In this document: piece by piece, positions 21,662 through 33,200 of the stretch
Layout of the letters: every line of letters begins with the position of its first letter
How positions within the stretch are numbered: position 1 is the first letter of the stretch
From: Hirundichthys speculiger
Lineage: Eukaryota; Chordata; Actinopteri; Beloniformes; Exocoetidae
Reading direction: 5' to 3'
DNA: 64,000 nt
NCBI GenBank assembly: GCA_018398805.1
Contig: JAGFBZ010000722.1
Span: 522,774 to 586,773 of the forward strand
Notes under the pieces: model-generated
What the model saw: the letters and a program-made list of their open reading frames with translations, nothing else
Databases searched by the model: none
Told to the model about the DNA's origin: nothing
Position numbers and translations under genes: made by a program

Positions 21662-22257
21662 GGGGCCCGATCTTCCACCAGATCTCCTAAAGCTGCTATT
21701 AAGGGATAGCGGGTAGCGGGAGGGGCGTTCCCCCACAAAGAACGCAATCTTCCACCTGCGCTACCCGCTTCATTATGCATATGAGTGGTTAGGGCGTTCC
21801 ACCTGTTAAACCAATCAGTGCGTCAGCAGCCATTGCCTTTAAGAGCAGGTTGTGCTACCTGCTAACCGCTATGGAGCGTCTTTTCATTCCAGATCAGAGC
21901 AGCTCTCATGTGCAGGCTCGTCTGGGACTCTGCTGTAGACAATTCCTATCATCTACCTGAAAGTCCCAGATAGTTGATGCGCTCCCAGTAAACATACTCT
22001 GGTCGTCTATGGTTTAACTGGTGATCAAGCCGTTTAAGACGATCTCTGCTATTTTCTCAGGGGTTCAACTGAAGCCAAATCACGCTTTTTATACAAGAGT
22101 TAATTCCAGAGGTAGAGCCGTTTGTGCACGTCCACATGTGACCAGGTGGACGCACATTGATGCCATTTGGATGCGCTCTTGTACACGCTGACATGCGGGT
22201 TGTGGGTAGTGGGTGGTCTGACCACCCACTACCCACAACCCGTGATTGCAAGATACC
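21662..22257 (+). repeat. Hairpin-centred dispersed repeat family, copy B
   Basis: Aligned with copy C (49908-50743) from the left end (GGGGCCCGATCTTCCAC) through blocks such as CAGGTTGTGCTACCTGCTAA, GAAAGTCCCAGATAGT and GTAGAGCCGTTTGTGCACGT. It holds a perfect hairpin at 22196-22242. It breaks off at about 22257, where an LTR-like repeat is inserted. A short piece of the right half (GCCGAAAGGGACATTGCCAC) resumes at about 22513. Confidence 0.72.
22196..22242. repeat. Perfect 23-bp inverted repeat with one-base loop
   Basis: The arm CGGGTTGTGGGTAGTGGGTG (plus GTC) pairs perfectly with the downstream arm across a single T at 22219. It lies in the centre of repeat copy B. Copy C has a different, imperfect hairpin at the same place. 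Confidence 0.95.
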
Positions 22258-22512
22258 TGTGATGGTGTGAGACAGGATGGAGGACCCAAATGCAGGAGTT
22301 CACAAAACAAAAGCTGTTTATTAACCAAAGACAAAAATCCAAGAAAACTAAACAAATCCACAATAGTAATCCACCCCAACATAGGGATCAAAAAACAGAC
22401 CACGGTGCATCAAAACCCAGTAGAGACAAGACAGACCTTCAAAGTAAAACAGGAAACAGAGCAGACGAGAGTGACGCCAACTTGACAGACACACACACAC
22501 ACGGGGCTGTCA
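22258..22512 (-). mobile_element. LTR-like repeat (solo-LTR relic?) inserted in repeat copy B
   Basis: Read on the minus strand it runs from TGACAGCCCCGTG to ACACCATCACA. It includes TTAATAAACAGC (a polyadenylation-type signal) and CTCCTGCATTTGGGTCCTCC, a combination I associate with fish LTR ends. It interrupts the alignment between copies B and C. No clear target duplication was found, so the class is tentative. Confidence 0.4.
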
Positions 22513-22536
22513 TGGCCGAAAGGGACATTGCCACAC

Positions 22537-22580
22537 CTATTAAATCCAGGTGGTGATTTTTTTTTTGGCAGGGAATCTAT
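22537..22580. mobile_element. Tc1-type terminal fragment
   Basis: TTAAATCCAGGTGGTGATTT followed by a T run and TTGGCAGGGAATCTATA closely resembles the right end of the Tc1 element at 44160-45161 (TTAAATCCAGGTGGTGACTT...GGCCAGGCAGTGTA). No matching left end is near. Confidence 0.5.
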
Positions 22581-23029
22581 AAACGGTAGCTCTAAACAGA
22601 CCCACTGTCACCTCCACCGTTCACCTTCACTATTCACCTTCACCGTTCAACTCCAACATCAACTTTATGGCTTTCTGTTCAGTGAAGTACCACCCTGCTG
22701 CATCTTGAGTTTTTGTCCTTTTTGCTCTTCCTCTAGCTGCCTCTCACCACAACCGTTTTGATTTCCATAAAATGATCTAGAAACATTGAAGAAGTGGACA
22801 CATGGAGCAAAACTATGATTGAATATTGAGACCTAATAAAAGCTGACTACCTCCACCTGCAGACAGTCTATCCTGTTAAAGGTTTAGGTTTCATCTGCAG
22901 ATGCAACTCTTCAGTGTTTGTTATCGTTAAAGAAATGTCGCAGCAACCCTCCAGCTTTTAATTTCTCCATGAACCTGACTCCCCCATATCCCCTCCTTCA
23001 TCGCCTCCTCTCCTCACCGCTGGACGACG
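22581..23029. other. No gene recognised
   Basis: Contains a short repeated CACCTTCAC/CACCTCCACCGTTCA motif around 22609-22660. Nothing coding. Confidence 0.5.
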
Positions 23030-23260
23030 TGCACGTGCTCAGTGATGCGCTCAAGCAACGAGAACAAAGGGCTCGTCAGCACCCGCGCGCCGTGAACGCA
23101 CGGCAGGGAGAGACGGAGGCACGTGTCGATCAAGCATCCGGGGGGCCTCCCCTGCAAGCAGAGAGGGATTCTGTTGTGCTCGCGGGGTTGCCTGGCAACC
23201 GTGACGTCACTGGCAGCGGCAGGGAGGAAGAGGGAGATCGCTACGGTTACTGTGAGCAGA
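23030..23260. promoter_or_regulatory. CpG-rich patch with RFX X-box and CRE
   Basis: CG dinucleotides are dense here compared with the surroundings. At 23186-23200 lies the palindrome GGTTGCCTGGCAACC, an RFX-type X-box. Two bases after its GGCAAC core is a perfect CRE, TGACGTCA (23202-23209). Such pairs act in promoters. The site is about 2.3 kb upstream of the first dgkb coding exon on that gene's strand, so it might belong to a dgkb promoter. No transcript evidence is available. Confidence 0.5.
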
Positions 23261-25832
23261 TGTTGCTACATGATATGGATCCATCCTGCGCTGTTGTCAG
23301 TGTGTGTTGGTTATCACATATGGTGCACAATCACATTTTGAAATAACGTTATATTTTGAGAAATATGTTTGAATTCAACAGAGTCTGGTGAAGATCAGCA
23401 GCAGGAGTGAAATGGTTACAAGCAGATGAGACAAATCTCTTAATTAGAGAGCCGTAAAGGTCGATGTTGCTTCATATTTCCTCCCTGGAGGTTTCTGCTC
23501 TCCATCAGGGATGAGGCACAATGTCCACGCTCAAAAACAACACCAGCACTGCTTCATTTGCCACAGCGACACTTTCGTTTTACCGTTGACACACTCTGAT
23601 GAGGAGACACAAACACACGAGTCTTTAGACACCGTTTCAACTCAAACTCATATGGGTGACCTCTCATGTATATTTAACCTGCCGGGTCTAAAATTTTGTG
23701 CCTGAGTGAAAAGTGCAGGTGCAGCTGTGGGAATGGTCTGAATGTGCAGGAAAAGGCGATGATGACAGCAGGATTGAGAAAACAGTCCCACGTCAATCCC
23801 AAACTGTTAGCGTGAGAGATGAGAGAAGATAACACCTCCCACCAAAACATGCATAAATGAATAAGGAAGTGTGGCAGCAGGTTTTAGCTCTGAGCTGCAG
23901 GGAAACCGAACAAACTGAGAGCTGGGATCTGAACTGGACTGCTCTGGAGTCTCCAGAGGTGATTGTGCACAGAAGAAAGTCGCTGGCGCTCCTAAAGAAA
24001 GCGGACAACCCTGCACATCCTCTACACAACACAGCTGTGAGACAACAGAGCTCCTTCGTTCAGGTTTAGTTCCAGTACAGACTAACGCAGTTCACCTCCG
24101 TCTGACTCTCTAGGGCCTTCATAATATTGACTCTGTAATAATGAAGAATTCACATCCACACAATTTCAAGCCAATATTTACAAGTTGGAACTCAATTACT
24201 TGTAATCTTTTGAACAAAATACACAGCATATTTTACACATGACTTGTGCAACATTTGAATTTATGCGCTGCTCTTATATGTGTGCGACTTCTTCTGAAGC
24301 TGCCCGGCTGCTCCGGTCCACAGTCTCCTCAGTCCTAACTCTAGATCCAAACCGCTCACGGTCCTGCTGCTCTGTCAGGAGCCCGGCTGATAAAGAGCTG
24401 CAGATACTGAAATAAGTGCCGGCCTGTGGACCACTGCTGTCCCTGAATCTGTGAAGGCTGAACGGTCTCTTTCCTCTGGTGATGACCAGTTGGACCATGG
24501 TGGCAGCTTCCCCCACACTCAAACATTCGATCGGCTGTCGTCACATATGTAACTCATCTGCCCCCTGCTACACAACCAATGATCTCTGATGTAATCACTT
24601 TCTTTTTCTTCTTAAAACGACTTCATGGAGCCACTTTACACTAGATAGCCGCATCACTAATCTGCAGCCAACACTTCCTTGATTCTGTTGCCATTCCTGT
24701 TTCCTTTTACCTCTTTTTCCAAAGTTGTTTCTCTTTGTCTGCTCTGATGCGCTGTAGTGATTATCTGTCTGCGATACATCGCATGGCGACTTGAATGATT
24801 TATTGAATTTACAGAACCATGTGGTCACAGCACGCTGAACACCCCCCGCTGCGATTCAGACGCAACACATTTGAAAGGATTAGCATCATTCATGCAAGGT
24901 GTGCTTACGTCAACCCCCCCTCCCCCCGCAAAAAAACAAACAAAACGGTATCAAAACACCATCACGCTGCTGAACGCGCCCGGCGATTTAAAGTTAACAA
25001 AGGCTGAGGCTAAAAATAAAGCACTTCCTGCAGCCTCTGCTATCTTTCACTGATTGTGTTGCTGGCTGTGACTGATTACAGTTCTTAGAAAATCAGAATC
25101 AAGCAAGTCTGACCTATAAAGAAACGTCCAATCAGAATCAACCAGGTGCTTGGAACAGAAAGGTTAGTGGCTGGTTTCCCAGCATGCCAAGTTTGGACTT
25201 GGTAGGTCATATTTAGTAAACTCAACTCAGGAGGACACAGTTCAGAGGACGGGAGGATACAGCCCAGCCTTTCTGCCACTGGAACGGTTGATGATGCCAC
25301 AGCTGGTAAACCATCGCATGTTGGGAAACATCTACAATTTAAAACAATTCTACATCTACAATTTAAAATTAATGAAATTTAAAATAGACCGTGGACTCCT
25401 CTGCTCATAATCATAACTGTCTATGAAGTATCTTTTGTTAATGTTTTTATATTTTTGTGTTTCAACCACACTGTGAATTTAGTTCTATGGAATAAAAAAA
25501 AAAACTTCTTCATAAATGTTGGAAGAAATCTTCGACCAGGCTCATTCTTGTTAACCACAAATCTAAAGTTCGAACCACAGAACATCTCAGAACAACAACA
25601 GTATTCTGAAATTGTAACTTCTCGTCCGTCGCTGCTTCTGCTCACTGATGATCAGCGCATCTTGAATCTCCACTAAATGTAAAAAAGGCAAAGTCAAGCA
25701 GCTTCATTTGACTTCTCCTTTCGAGGCTCGCCACAGCAGTCCACAAGTACAGACAGGAAAGGTGACTGCACCGAACCGTGAACGCATGTTCATGTCTCGA
25801 GGACGGCGGTTCGCATCCACCTCATCAGCAAA
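23261..25832. other. No gene recognised
   Basis: Mixed sequence without recognised exons or complete mobile elements. A poly-C/poly-A patch lies near 24918-24950 and an A run at 25491-25504. Confidence 0.5.
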
Positions 25833-26026
25833 GCTGCTATGGAGCCCCTTTTGGGTCATAATTCAATGAATAAATGAGTCTATTATTATGAAATACGTAT
25901 CCATTATTATGAAACGTTTGCCATTATTATGAAATACAGGTTTATTATTAAATATTTCCCATTATTATTAAATAAATGTGTATTATTATGAAATATTTTC
26001 CATTATTATGAAAAAATGTCATTATT

Positions 26027-26057
<31 letters not shown>

Positions 26058-26573
26058 TTTTTTTTTTTTATTTATTTATTTTTTTTTTAAAGATTTTTTT
26101 TGGGCACTAGTGGCCTTTATTCATAGTGGAGAGAGACAGGAAGGGGGGCAGAGAGAATGGGGAAGACACGCGGCAAAGGGTCGACGAGCCGGGAGTCGAA
26201 CTCGCGACCAGCGAGGACTGTAGCCTCTGTACATCGGCTGCCTGCCCCAACCACTGCGCTACCGGGGCAGCCCATGAAATATATTTTTATCATTATTTAA
26301 TTTTAGTTTAATGCATAATAGTTTATTTCAGAATGGCTTTCTATATTTTTATTTTTACATAACTCATTCTTATGTAAAACAAAGCCATTATTATGTAAAA
26401 GCTCATTCTTATGAAATAGAAACAATTATCATAATAATAGGAAATATTTCATAATAATAAACATGCATTTCATAATAATGGGAAATATTTCATAATAATA
26501 AATGCCTGTATTTCATAATAATAGACTAACTTATTCATTGAATTATGACCCAAACGGGGCTCCATAAGCAGCT
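25833..26573. mobile_element. Long-armed inverted-repeat element of ATTATTATGAAATA units
   Basis: The outer ends GCTGCTATGGAGCCCCTTTT and (reverse strand) AGCTGCTTATGGAGCCCCGT are followed on both arms by GGGTCATAATTCAATGAATA. Both arms then continue as a loose array of ATTATTATGAAATA-type units facing inward. This is a foldback-like non-autonomous element. A SINE and an AT-rich run sit in the middle. No transposase. Exact ends and target duplication uncertain because the inverted similarity extends through GCTGC. Confidence 0.83.
26101..26273 (-). mobile_element. tRNA-derived SINE inserted in the inverted-repeat element
   Basis: Minus strand: GGGCTGCCCCGGTAGCGCAG carries a good A box (TAGCGCAGTGG), and the B box is GAGTTCGACTCCCGG. 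A pyrimidine-rich body follows, then the tail AATAAAGGCCACTAG and an A-rich end merging into poly-A/T at 26040-26100. The tRNA-like head has RNA polymerase III promoter boxes in good condition. It shares its 3' tail with the SINE at 52923. Confidence 0.85.
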
Positions 26574-27470
26574 GCCTCAGTGTTGCGGTTCGAACGAGCG
26601 TCACAGACTCACGGATCCTGTCGGTGTTAAGAAAGGAAGAGAGGGCTCATTTACACTCTCCATGGGGTATTATGTTCACTCTGTCAGCATGCTGGGAAAA
26701 AAGTAGTTTTTGTCTGAATTTGCGTCACTAGATACATCTAAAGACACCGACTGACCCGAGGAAAGAACGACGTGGCTTAGGTCTGAATACCTCTTGGGAA
26801 AACGCTTCAGCAGGAAGCTTATTAGGAAGCATTTCATTCATTTCAATTCGATGTCTGTGGTCCAGAGACGTGTTGCAGACAGCAGAGCTGCCAAATTCTG
26901 ATGCAGCTGGTGACTAAAGGGACGACACTGAAGAGGAGGGGAGATAAACACAGGATGGAGTGGAAGCGGACCAGAGGGCTGATCAGGGTCCAGTCTTCTA
27001 AATGACAACTTGAAGATGTGTGGAGGCCAGAAAAGCCAACACGGGCCTGTTGTAGCTGATACACGGCCGTGGAGGGCTGAGCAGGATACTGCGGGCTCGG
27101 CAGGAAGAGTGTGCAGATATCTGCAGCAGGAAGCCCAAGGACTGCTCAGCCGTATGATTACACTGATACTAGCTGCGGTTTTTCTGTGTCAAACATCAGT
27201 CACGTACCGCACCGGGATAATCTTCATGATCCAAGCATTTCTAAATATAGACACGAGTCTGTAACTGGATTGTAGCTTATTGAACAACTCTGAACCGAAG
27301 CTCTAATAATCATCTGTGTGACGAATGAACACAAAGCGTTGTTGTTGTCTCAGTCATTATACAAAGACCTTGTAAAAGACAGTAAAAACATGTATATTTT
27401 CTTAAAACGTGACAAATCAGAAAATATAAGAAACTAAAAAAAACAATAATTCACTAAGCACAGCAATCAT
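26574..27470. other. No gene recognised
   Basis: No coding motif or mobile element recognised. Confidence 0.5.
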
Positions 27471-28512
27471 AAAAAGTAGGTATAACTCAGGGAATAAGCC
27501 ATTTGTATCAGCGTCATGGTCCTCAAAGGGCGTGTACAACCTCGGAGATGTATTTGACCCAGGAGGTATGCGTAGCTTTCAGACATTGTGTGCTCTCTTT
27601 AATCTACCAACGACATCGCACTTTCTGTACCTCTAGCTACGGTCGGCTCTTCGTGCCTGTGGAGTACAAATGAACCTTAAGCTGCAGGCACATGCTGTCG
27701 TAGCCTGGCTACTCACAAAGAACACTAGAGGACTTGTATCAGTTGTATATTCACAACTTCAGACACTCCAACAGAAAGAGCTACACCTGGCCAAGACATG
27801 GACTAGAGCTTTGGCTACTGCAGAGGAGGACATAAACTGGAAAAATGTCTGGGAGAACATTTTTTAAGCGTCCAAGAACCCTAACCACCAGCTGATCCAC
27901 TATAAGCTGTGACAGAAGGCTTATCTGACACCACTTTCTTCGTATGAAGCTGTCAAACAGCCCAAACTGTGACCTGTGCTCCCTGAACACACCAGGAACA
28001 TTTAAGCATATGGTATGGGACTGCCCAGAGGTTTATGGTTTTTGGAGGAAGGTAGCAGTGACTCTATCTAATATAATCGTTAAACATATACCTCTGGAGC
28101 CGACTCTCCTTCTACTCAATGACGACTAGCTGGTTTGACAGCTGCCAAAAAACTGATAGTACAACGATGGCTACATCCCCACAAACTGTACACTAGGAAG
28201 TGGCTGGAATACTTTCAGGATGCGGTCATGTTAGAACTGTCCACAGCACGGGTGAACAAAGCCAAAAGCTCTACACTGGACCCATGGAAGAAAGCCACTT
28301 CGGCTATAACGGACCTGCTTCATTCAAGACAGAGACTAACAGAAAGATTGTAAGACAGTAAACGGAGAGGGGAGGAGGGAGGGGGGATGCCACCAGGGGG
28401 AGGGAGGGAGGGAGGGAGGAATATGTTAAAAACACTTGCACTGTCTGACCTTGAAATGTGAAATTGTGTTCTCAATAAAAACAATTGTTCACAAAAAAAA
28501 AAGTAGGTATAA
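27471..28512 (+). mobile_element. 5'-truncated L1-clade LINE with target duplication
   Basis: The insert is flanked by direct repeats AAAAAGTAGGTATAA (27471-27485) and its near copy at 28498-28512, as expected for target-primed insertion. Inside, frames give LGDVFDPGGMRSFQTLC, CDLCSLNTPGTFKHMVWDCP (the CxxC...H...C knuckle at the end of L1 ORF2) and KKLIVQRWLHPHKLY. An AATAAA at 28474-28479 precedes the short A tail. Only the ORF2 C-terminus is present and stops break it, so it is inactive. Confidence 0.88.
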
Positions 28513-29065
28513 AAGTACAAAGATACAGTTAATTTCAGAAACGGCCAAAGTAAAATAGACGTGAAGAAGTCAGCCGCTGTCACACAGCTGTGCATTCACA
28601 GTGAAGACACAATTTCACCTCCTCGCTGCGTTGCTTTCACAGAGCGTTACAGCGTTCCACAATCAGAAGACGGTCCGTTTCCTCCACTTCACAGTCACTG
28701 ATTGATTTATTCAGTTCATCCATTGCTGAATGAACAACAGTTTCAGGCGCGATTGCAGCTGCAAGGAGAATCAGCTGGTAAGTTTCAGCAGGAGAAAAGA
28801 TGACAGGTCCTCAGCTGCTGGAGGCTCCTCCAGGTTGCTCAGCACGGCAGCACGTTATCTGGCCAGTCCGTTCTGTCTGTAACCTCTGACCACTGCTGTA
28901 TTTTTGCTTTTTTTTTCCTCCACTGCCTCTTTAGCTTGCGGTTCAACTGAGTCGGTATTCTGACAGCAGGCCTGAATGCCACCGTCTCTCAACGATCCTG
29001 AGACGCACTGATTTCATCCTCTGCATGGAGTTTGCAGCCATCCTCACGCCCCCCCGTTGAGTGCT
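28513..29065. other. No gene recognised
   Basis: Nothing recognised. Confidence 0.5.
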
Positions 29066-29073
29066 ACGTGCAC

Positions 29074-30210
29074 TAGGGATGTAACAATATGGAAAATTTG
29101 ATATCTCAATTACAGTGACCAAAGTATCAGGGTTTACGATATTATTGCGGTATTCTTCATTGCTGTACAAATGTCTAAAAATCACACACATTTAAATAAT
29201 TTCACTAAATCTTCTGATTTTCTTGTCATACTAAAACATCAGAAGCCACAATCTCATCAAAATGAAACTTTCACTTTAAAAGGGCAAACAACTGGCTCAG
29301 AAAGGTTTTATTTTAAATGAACAAAATAAATAACAGTAACAAAGCTTATTTGTCTGGTGCAAATCTAAATAAACACTTTAACAACCATAGTAGGTCAAAA
29401 TATGCAAACAATTATCAGGAACAAATTATAGTGCAAGTTCAAATGAAATAAACTTTTGACTTTAAGCTGAACCTTAAATACGTATAAATGTTCAAATAAA
29501 GAAACAGTTGTTTAGGAGCCAAAATGTTGTTATGAATTGTAGTTCACTCTGTGTGTCTGTGGGTGTCGCTGTGTTGTTACCTGAGGGTCAGGTATAAAGG
29601 TAGCTGCCTGTTATATGTTGGACCCGGAAGGGCAAAAGGTTTTTGACCGCTGTGGCGCTAACTGCCGGCGTTATGGTTGTCGGATCAGTTAATGGATTAA
29701 TTTAATATTTTAACTGCATCAGAAGAACATCGTTCATCAACACGCAACGGTAACGTTTATGAAATGTGAGTTAGCAAAGTGCATCGACCAGGTTCCTCTT
29801 GGTGAAACATCTCAGTAGCTTGAAGCATTAGCCTTAGCTCCTTCAAGTTGCTTGTACAAACTACACTAAAATGTAAACAGGTGCTCTGCAGACAGAATAA
29901 TTGTCCAGTTGTCCCTCTGCATTCTTAAAAAAAACAAAAAAATAAATGCCGAGACCTTGGACCTGGTCATTTTAGTGAGTTGATAAATGTCCTGCGTGCT
30001 ATCACCACTTTCCGCAATGCTAACGTTACGATGCTGATGTTACAAGCTACATATTCATGTGAGACACAGTCGCGAGACGCTCGCAGACTTGAATGAGGCT
30101 GATATTACATATCCCAGTAATCGACCGCAATAATGAGATGAAGTCAAACTTAAACGGTAATCGTTATTGCGTAAAATTTTACTGCAATACCGGTAACCAC
30201 TCCATCTCTA
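29074..30210. mobile_element. Non-autonomous hAT element
   Basis: It begins TAGGGATGTAACAATATGG and ends ...ACCACTCCATCTCTA, an imperfect inverted match. Flanks ACGTGCAC (29066-29073) and ACATGCAC (30211-30218) agree at 7 of 8 bases, fitting a hAT target duplication. GCAATACCGGTA-type subterminal motifs lie near the right end. No transposase frame. Confidence 0.8.
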
Positions 30211-30218
30211 ACATGCAC

Positions 30219-33200
30219 TCATTTCGCCCAAGTTACACCTCCGTTACTGCCTCCAATGACCCGCGTCACCCGCGTAATAAAACGTTACCCGGTTCTGCAT
30301 CTGTGCCCTTCACACAGCCACAGGTCGGAAAAAACTGGAGCAGAGAAACTGTCAGTAAAATACTTCGGTGAACCTTTTCATGACCAAATCTCAGATCAAA
30401 TCATGCTGAAACAGCTTATCGGGCAGCTTGAATGCATGTGTATATACTGTGTATGTATACACATGTTATACATTTAAACAGTGAAACTGGACGGTATGTA
30501 TCATGTTACAGAAACCATGAAGGCAAAATAGGATATACTTGTTTAGTTTGTCCTGATCTAACAGCAAGTCCATGAACTGACCAGCCACACCCCTTCACTC
30601 TTCCTCGTAAAAAGAATCTTGTATCGGTCCCATTCACAACCAATTCCCCCGATAACAAAACACACCAAATCAGTTGCAACAGGGTGGGTTTTATGCATCA
30701 CTCATACAGGAGCGTCCAACAGCCACAATTCAGAAGAACCAAGAGGGCTGCAGTCGCTTTTCTAGTCTGATTGATTGCAATCCGACCCAGCCACATCCAA
30801 GAAGTGTGTGAAATACACACAGGTATGTAAATGAGTATATTTATTCATTCATATGCTGTATTTTAATCGTGTGCAGGGTCACAGTCAGACTGAGCCGCCC
30901 AGCTGCCACTGCTGTCTGCTCATGACTCACTAAAACGTTCAAAACCAGTCACAAGAACACATATCTGCTAACACTGCAACCGCGTTAAACAGCTTCTTAG
31001 TCTAAATTACCTCTAGAGACCTCCGTCCATGTTGTCTTCCCTCCATCAGACAAAATGATCACAAGCCTGTCTCACCGCAGGTTCAGTGAGACGTTTCCAT
31101 TCAGGCTCCACTGGTGATGGACACTTTCAGTCCCCGTACTGTCCCCCTATCATACCCTGCTCATCGTGTCTGTTTTAGTAGGTTTTTTTTTTTTTTTTTT
31201 TTGACAGACAATTGTGGACGTTCCACAGAGAGAAATGAACTCTGCTGTCACTGCGGGCTGTACACCCGAGGAGAGCTTTCAGCTGTGTGTGTGTTTACAG
31301 TGGAAACTTCTTCTGAGCTTCTTGTAAGCAGCATGACTTTGACTTCCAACTGCTCCACGTCTGTCGTACTTCGTGACCGCTCAGGGTCAGATTTGCATTT
31401 TTCCTGCGTCACCATGTTTGCGCATCTGAATGTCAACGTGTCATCATCGTGACTCTATGAACTTTCACACATTTCTATAAACTAAGAGAACTGAGTAGCT
31501 GATGCTCTTTGCAGCTTTTCCAGCTCCAGTACATTTTGTCACCACCGGTCTGTGGGAGTCCACAGGGCTCCATCTGAGGCTCACTGCCATTTTTTCTTTT
31601 GCAAATTAATTAAAAAAGCAAAAAAAAAAAAAAAAAGAGGAATACATGTGGAACGTACCCTACAGCAGTCCCTGCTGACGACACAATGGTTCAGTCACGC
31701 CGTAGCAGGTGATAGAGACAAGTCTGATGAACATTTTCCACGAAGAGCTGTTCAAAAAGCTGATACCACGGAAATACAGTACAGCCCGTCCCTTTCTCAA
31801 ATCTGTCTTCACAGTTACAGCTCTGCTCATGGCAGATGGTTTGAGTGGGTGGAGTCGGTCACCAACCTTTACGCTTCCTCGTCTAAGGACTGTGCCTTTT
31901 TTGAGATCTGTCATCCATCGTTGCAACGTTCGTCAGTGCGGTGAATTCAGGTGTGAAGCTACGTGAAGAGAAAGATCCTGCAAATCTGACCGGCTCATAA
32001 AATGACATAGGTTATACGGTTGTCTTATGTCAGACGTTTTGAGTCGGACATCACTTCAGACTCCCAAATATTTGCTTTCATTGACATTTTTTTTTAATTT
32101 AATGCCATCTTTAAAAAATTGTGGTAAAGGCGTACCTACTTATTTCTCTGTTATTATTATTATTTTATTATTTTAAAAGAAGAGTTAGGTAAAACTGATC
32201 ATTTCTGACACAACTTTAACCTTTCAACAAACCAAAAAGAGCTAAACTGAGCGCGCTACACATGAAACAGACGAGTTCAGAGTTCCTGCTCAATGAGAGC
32301 ATTTTAGGTCCAGAACCCGCGGAAAATATTTCAGCTTATGGTAAATAAAAACTAACATCATTGAAGGCTGAGGACGAAAGTGAACTGACCAAAGATAAAG
32401 TGCAGGAACACTTCAGATGGTAATATATTCTCAGAGGTTGAAGTGGATGGGGACATGAGTAACTTTAAGGCCCGTAGCCCTTCATATCTACCCTTAAAAG
32501 GACTGCTGCTGGTCCGTTGTAAAGACCAGATAAGACGCACACTTGTACACTTCTGAAATCATAAACTATTTCTGCTTCATGTCCTTGACTATATTCATCT
32601 GTTAGCCCCTGCTATCACAACTCACTGTTCTTCTTCTTCTTCTTTTTTTTAATAAATAAATCTTTTCTGTGAACCTTCTTCGCATCTCCTCTGTTTTCCC
32701 AGACTGCAGTGTGACGAGGCTGCTAGTCAGCCGGTGTTCGTCCGTCGAGGCTGCAGGGGTAAAAAGAGACGGAGTCAGTGATCTGCTGCAGGCGAGCCTC
32801 ACGCGAGGCTTTCTGTCCTCACAAATACCACCGGTATTTACGGGCAGACCGGGTGTCAGGACAACCGGGCGATTGTGTGTAAACCGCAGAGGAGAACGAA
32901 AAGGCCGAGCGGCACACAGCGACTGCAGCGGCGTGTTCAGCCGCTTGTCACGTTTCGGTTCAGTGCTTATGAAACCGCGTGAGGTTGAATAATCTGTGAG
33001 CTCGATCCGCTGACTGAACACACAGTGCGTGGAGCTTCGAGAGGCGTTCACGTTTAACACCAGAAATGAAACTTTCATGAACCGAAGACATGACCGTCTT
33101 CTCTAACGTCTGCGTTCAGCTGCGAGGAAGACACCAGAGCTCGGCTTGACCAAATATCAGAGAGGAAGGCAACAGGAAGTCTTGTCTCAGTGGATTGATT

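Noticed and set aside
22089..22403. Minus-strand hydrophobic frame as a membrane protein
   Set aside because: It spans the junction of repeat copy B and the LTR-like relic.
26190..26273. Genuine tRNA gene
   Set aside because: It has A and B boxes, but the fused body, tail and A-rich end mark it as a SINE head.
26126..26311. Plus-strand frame across the SINE
   Set aside because: Antisense of a tRNA-derived SINE, not a protein gene.
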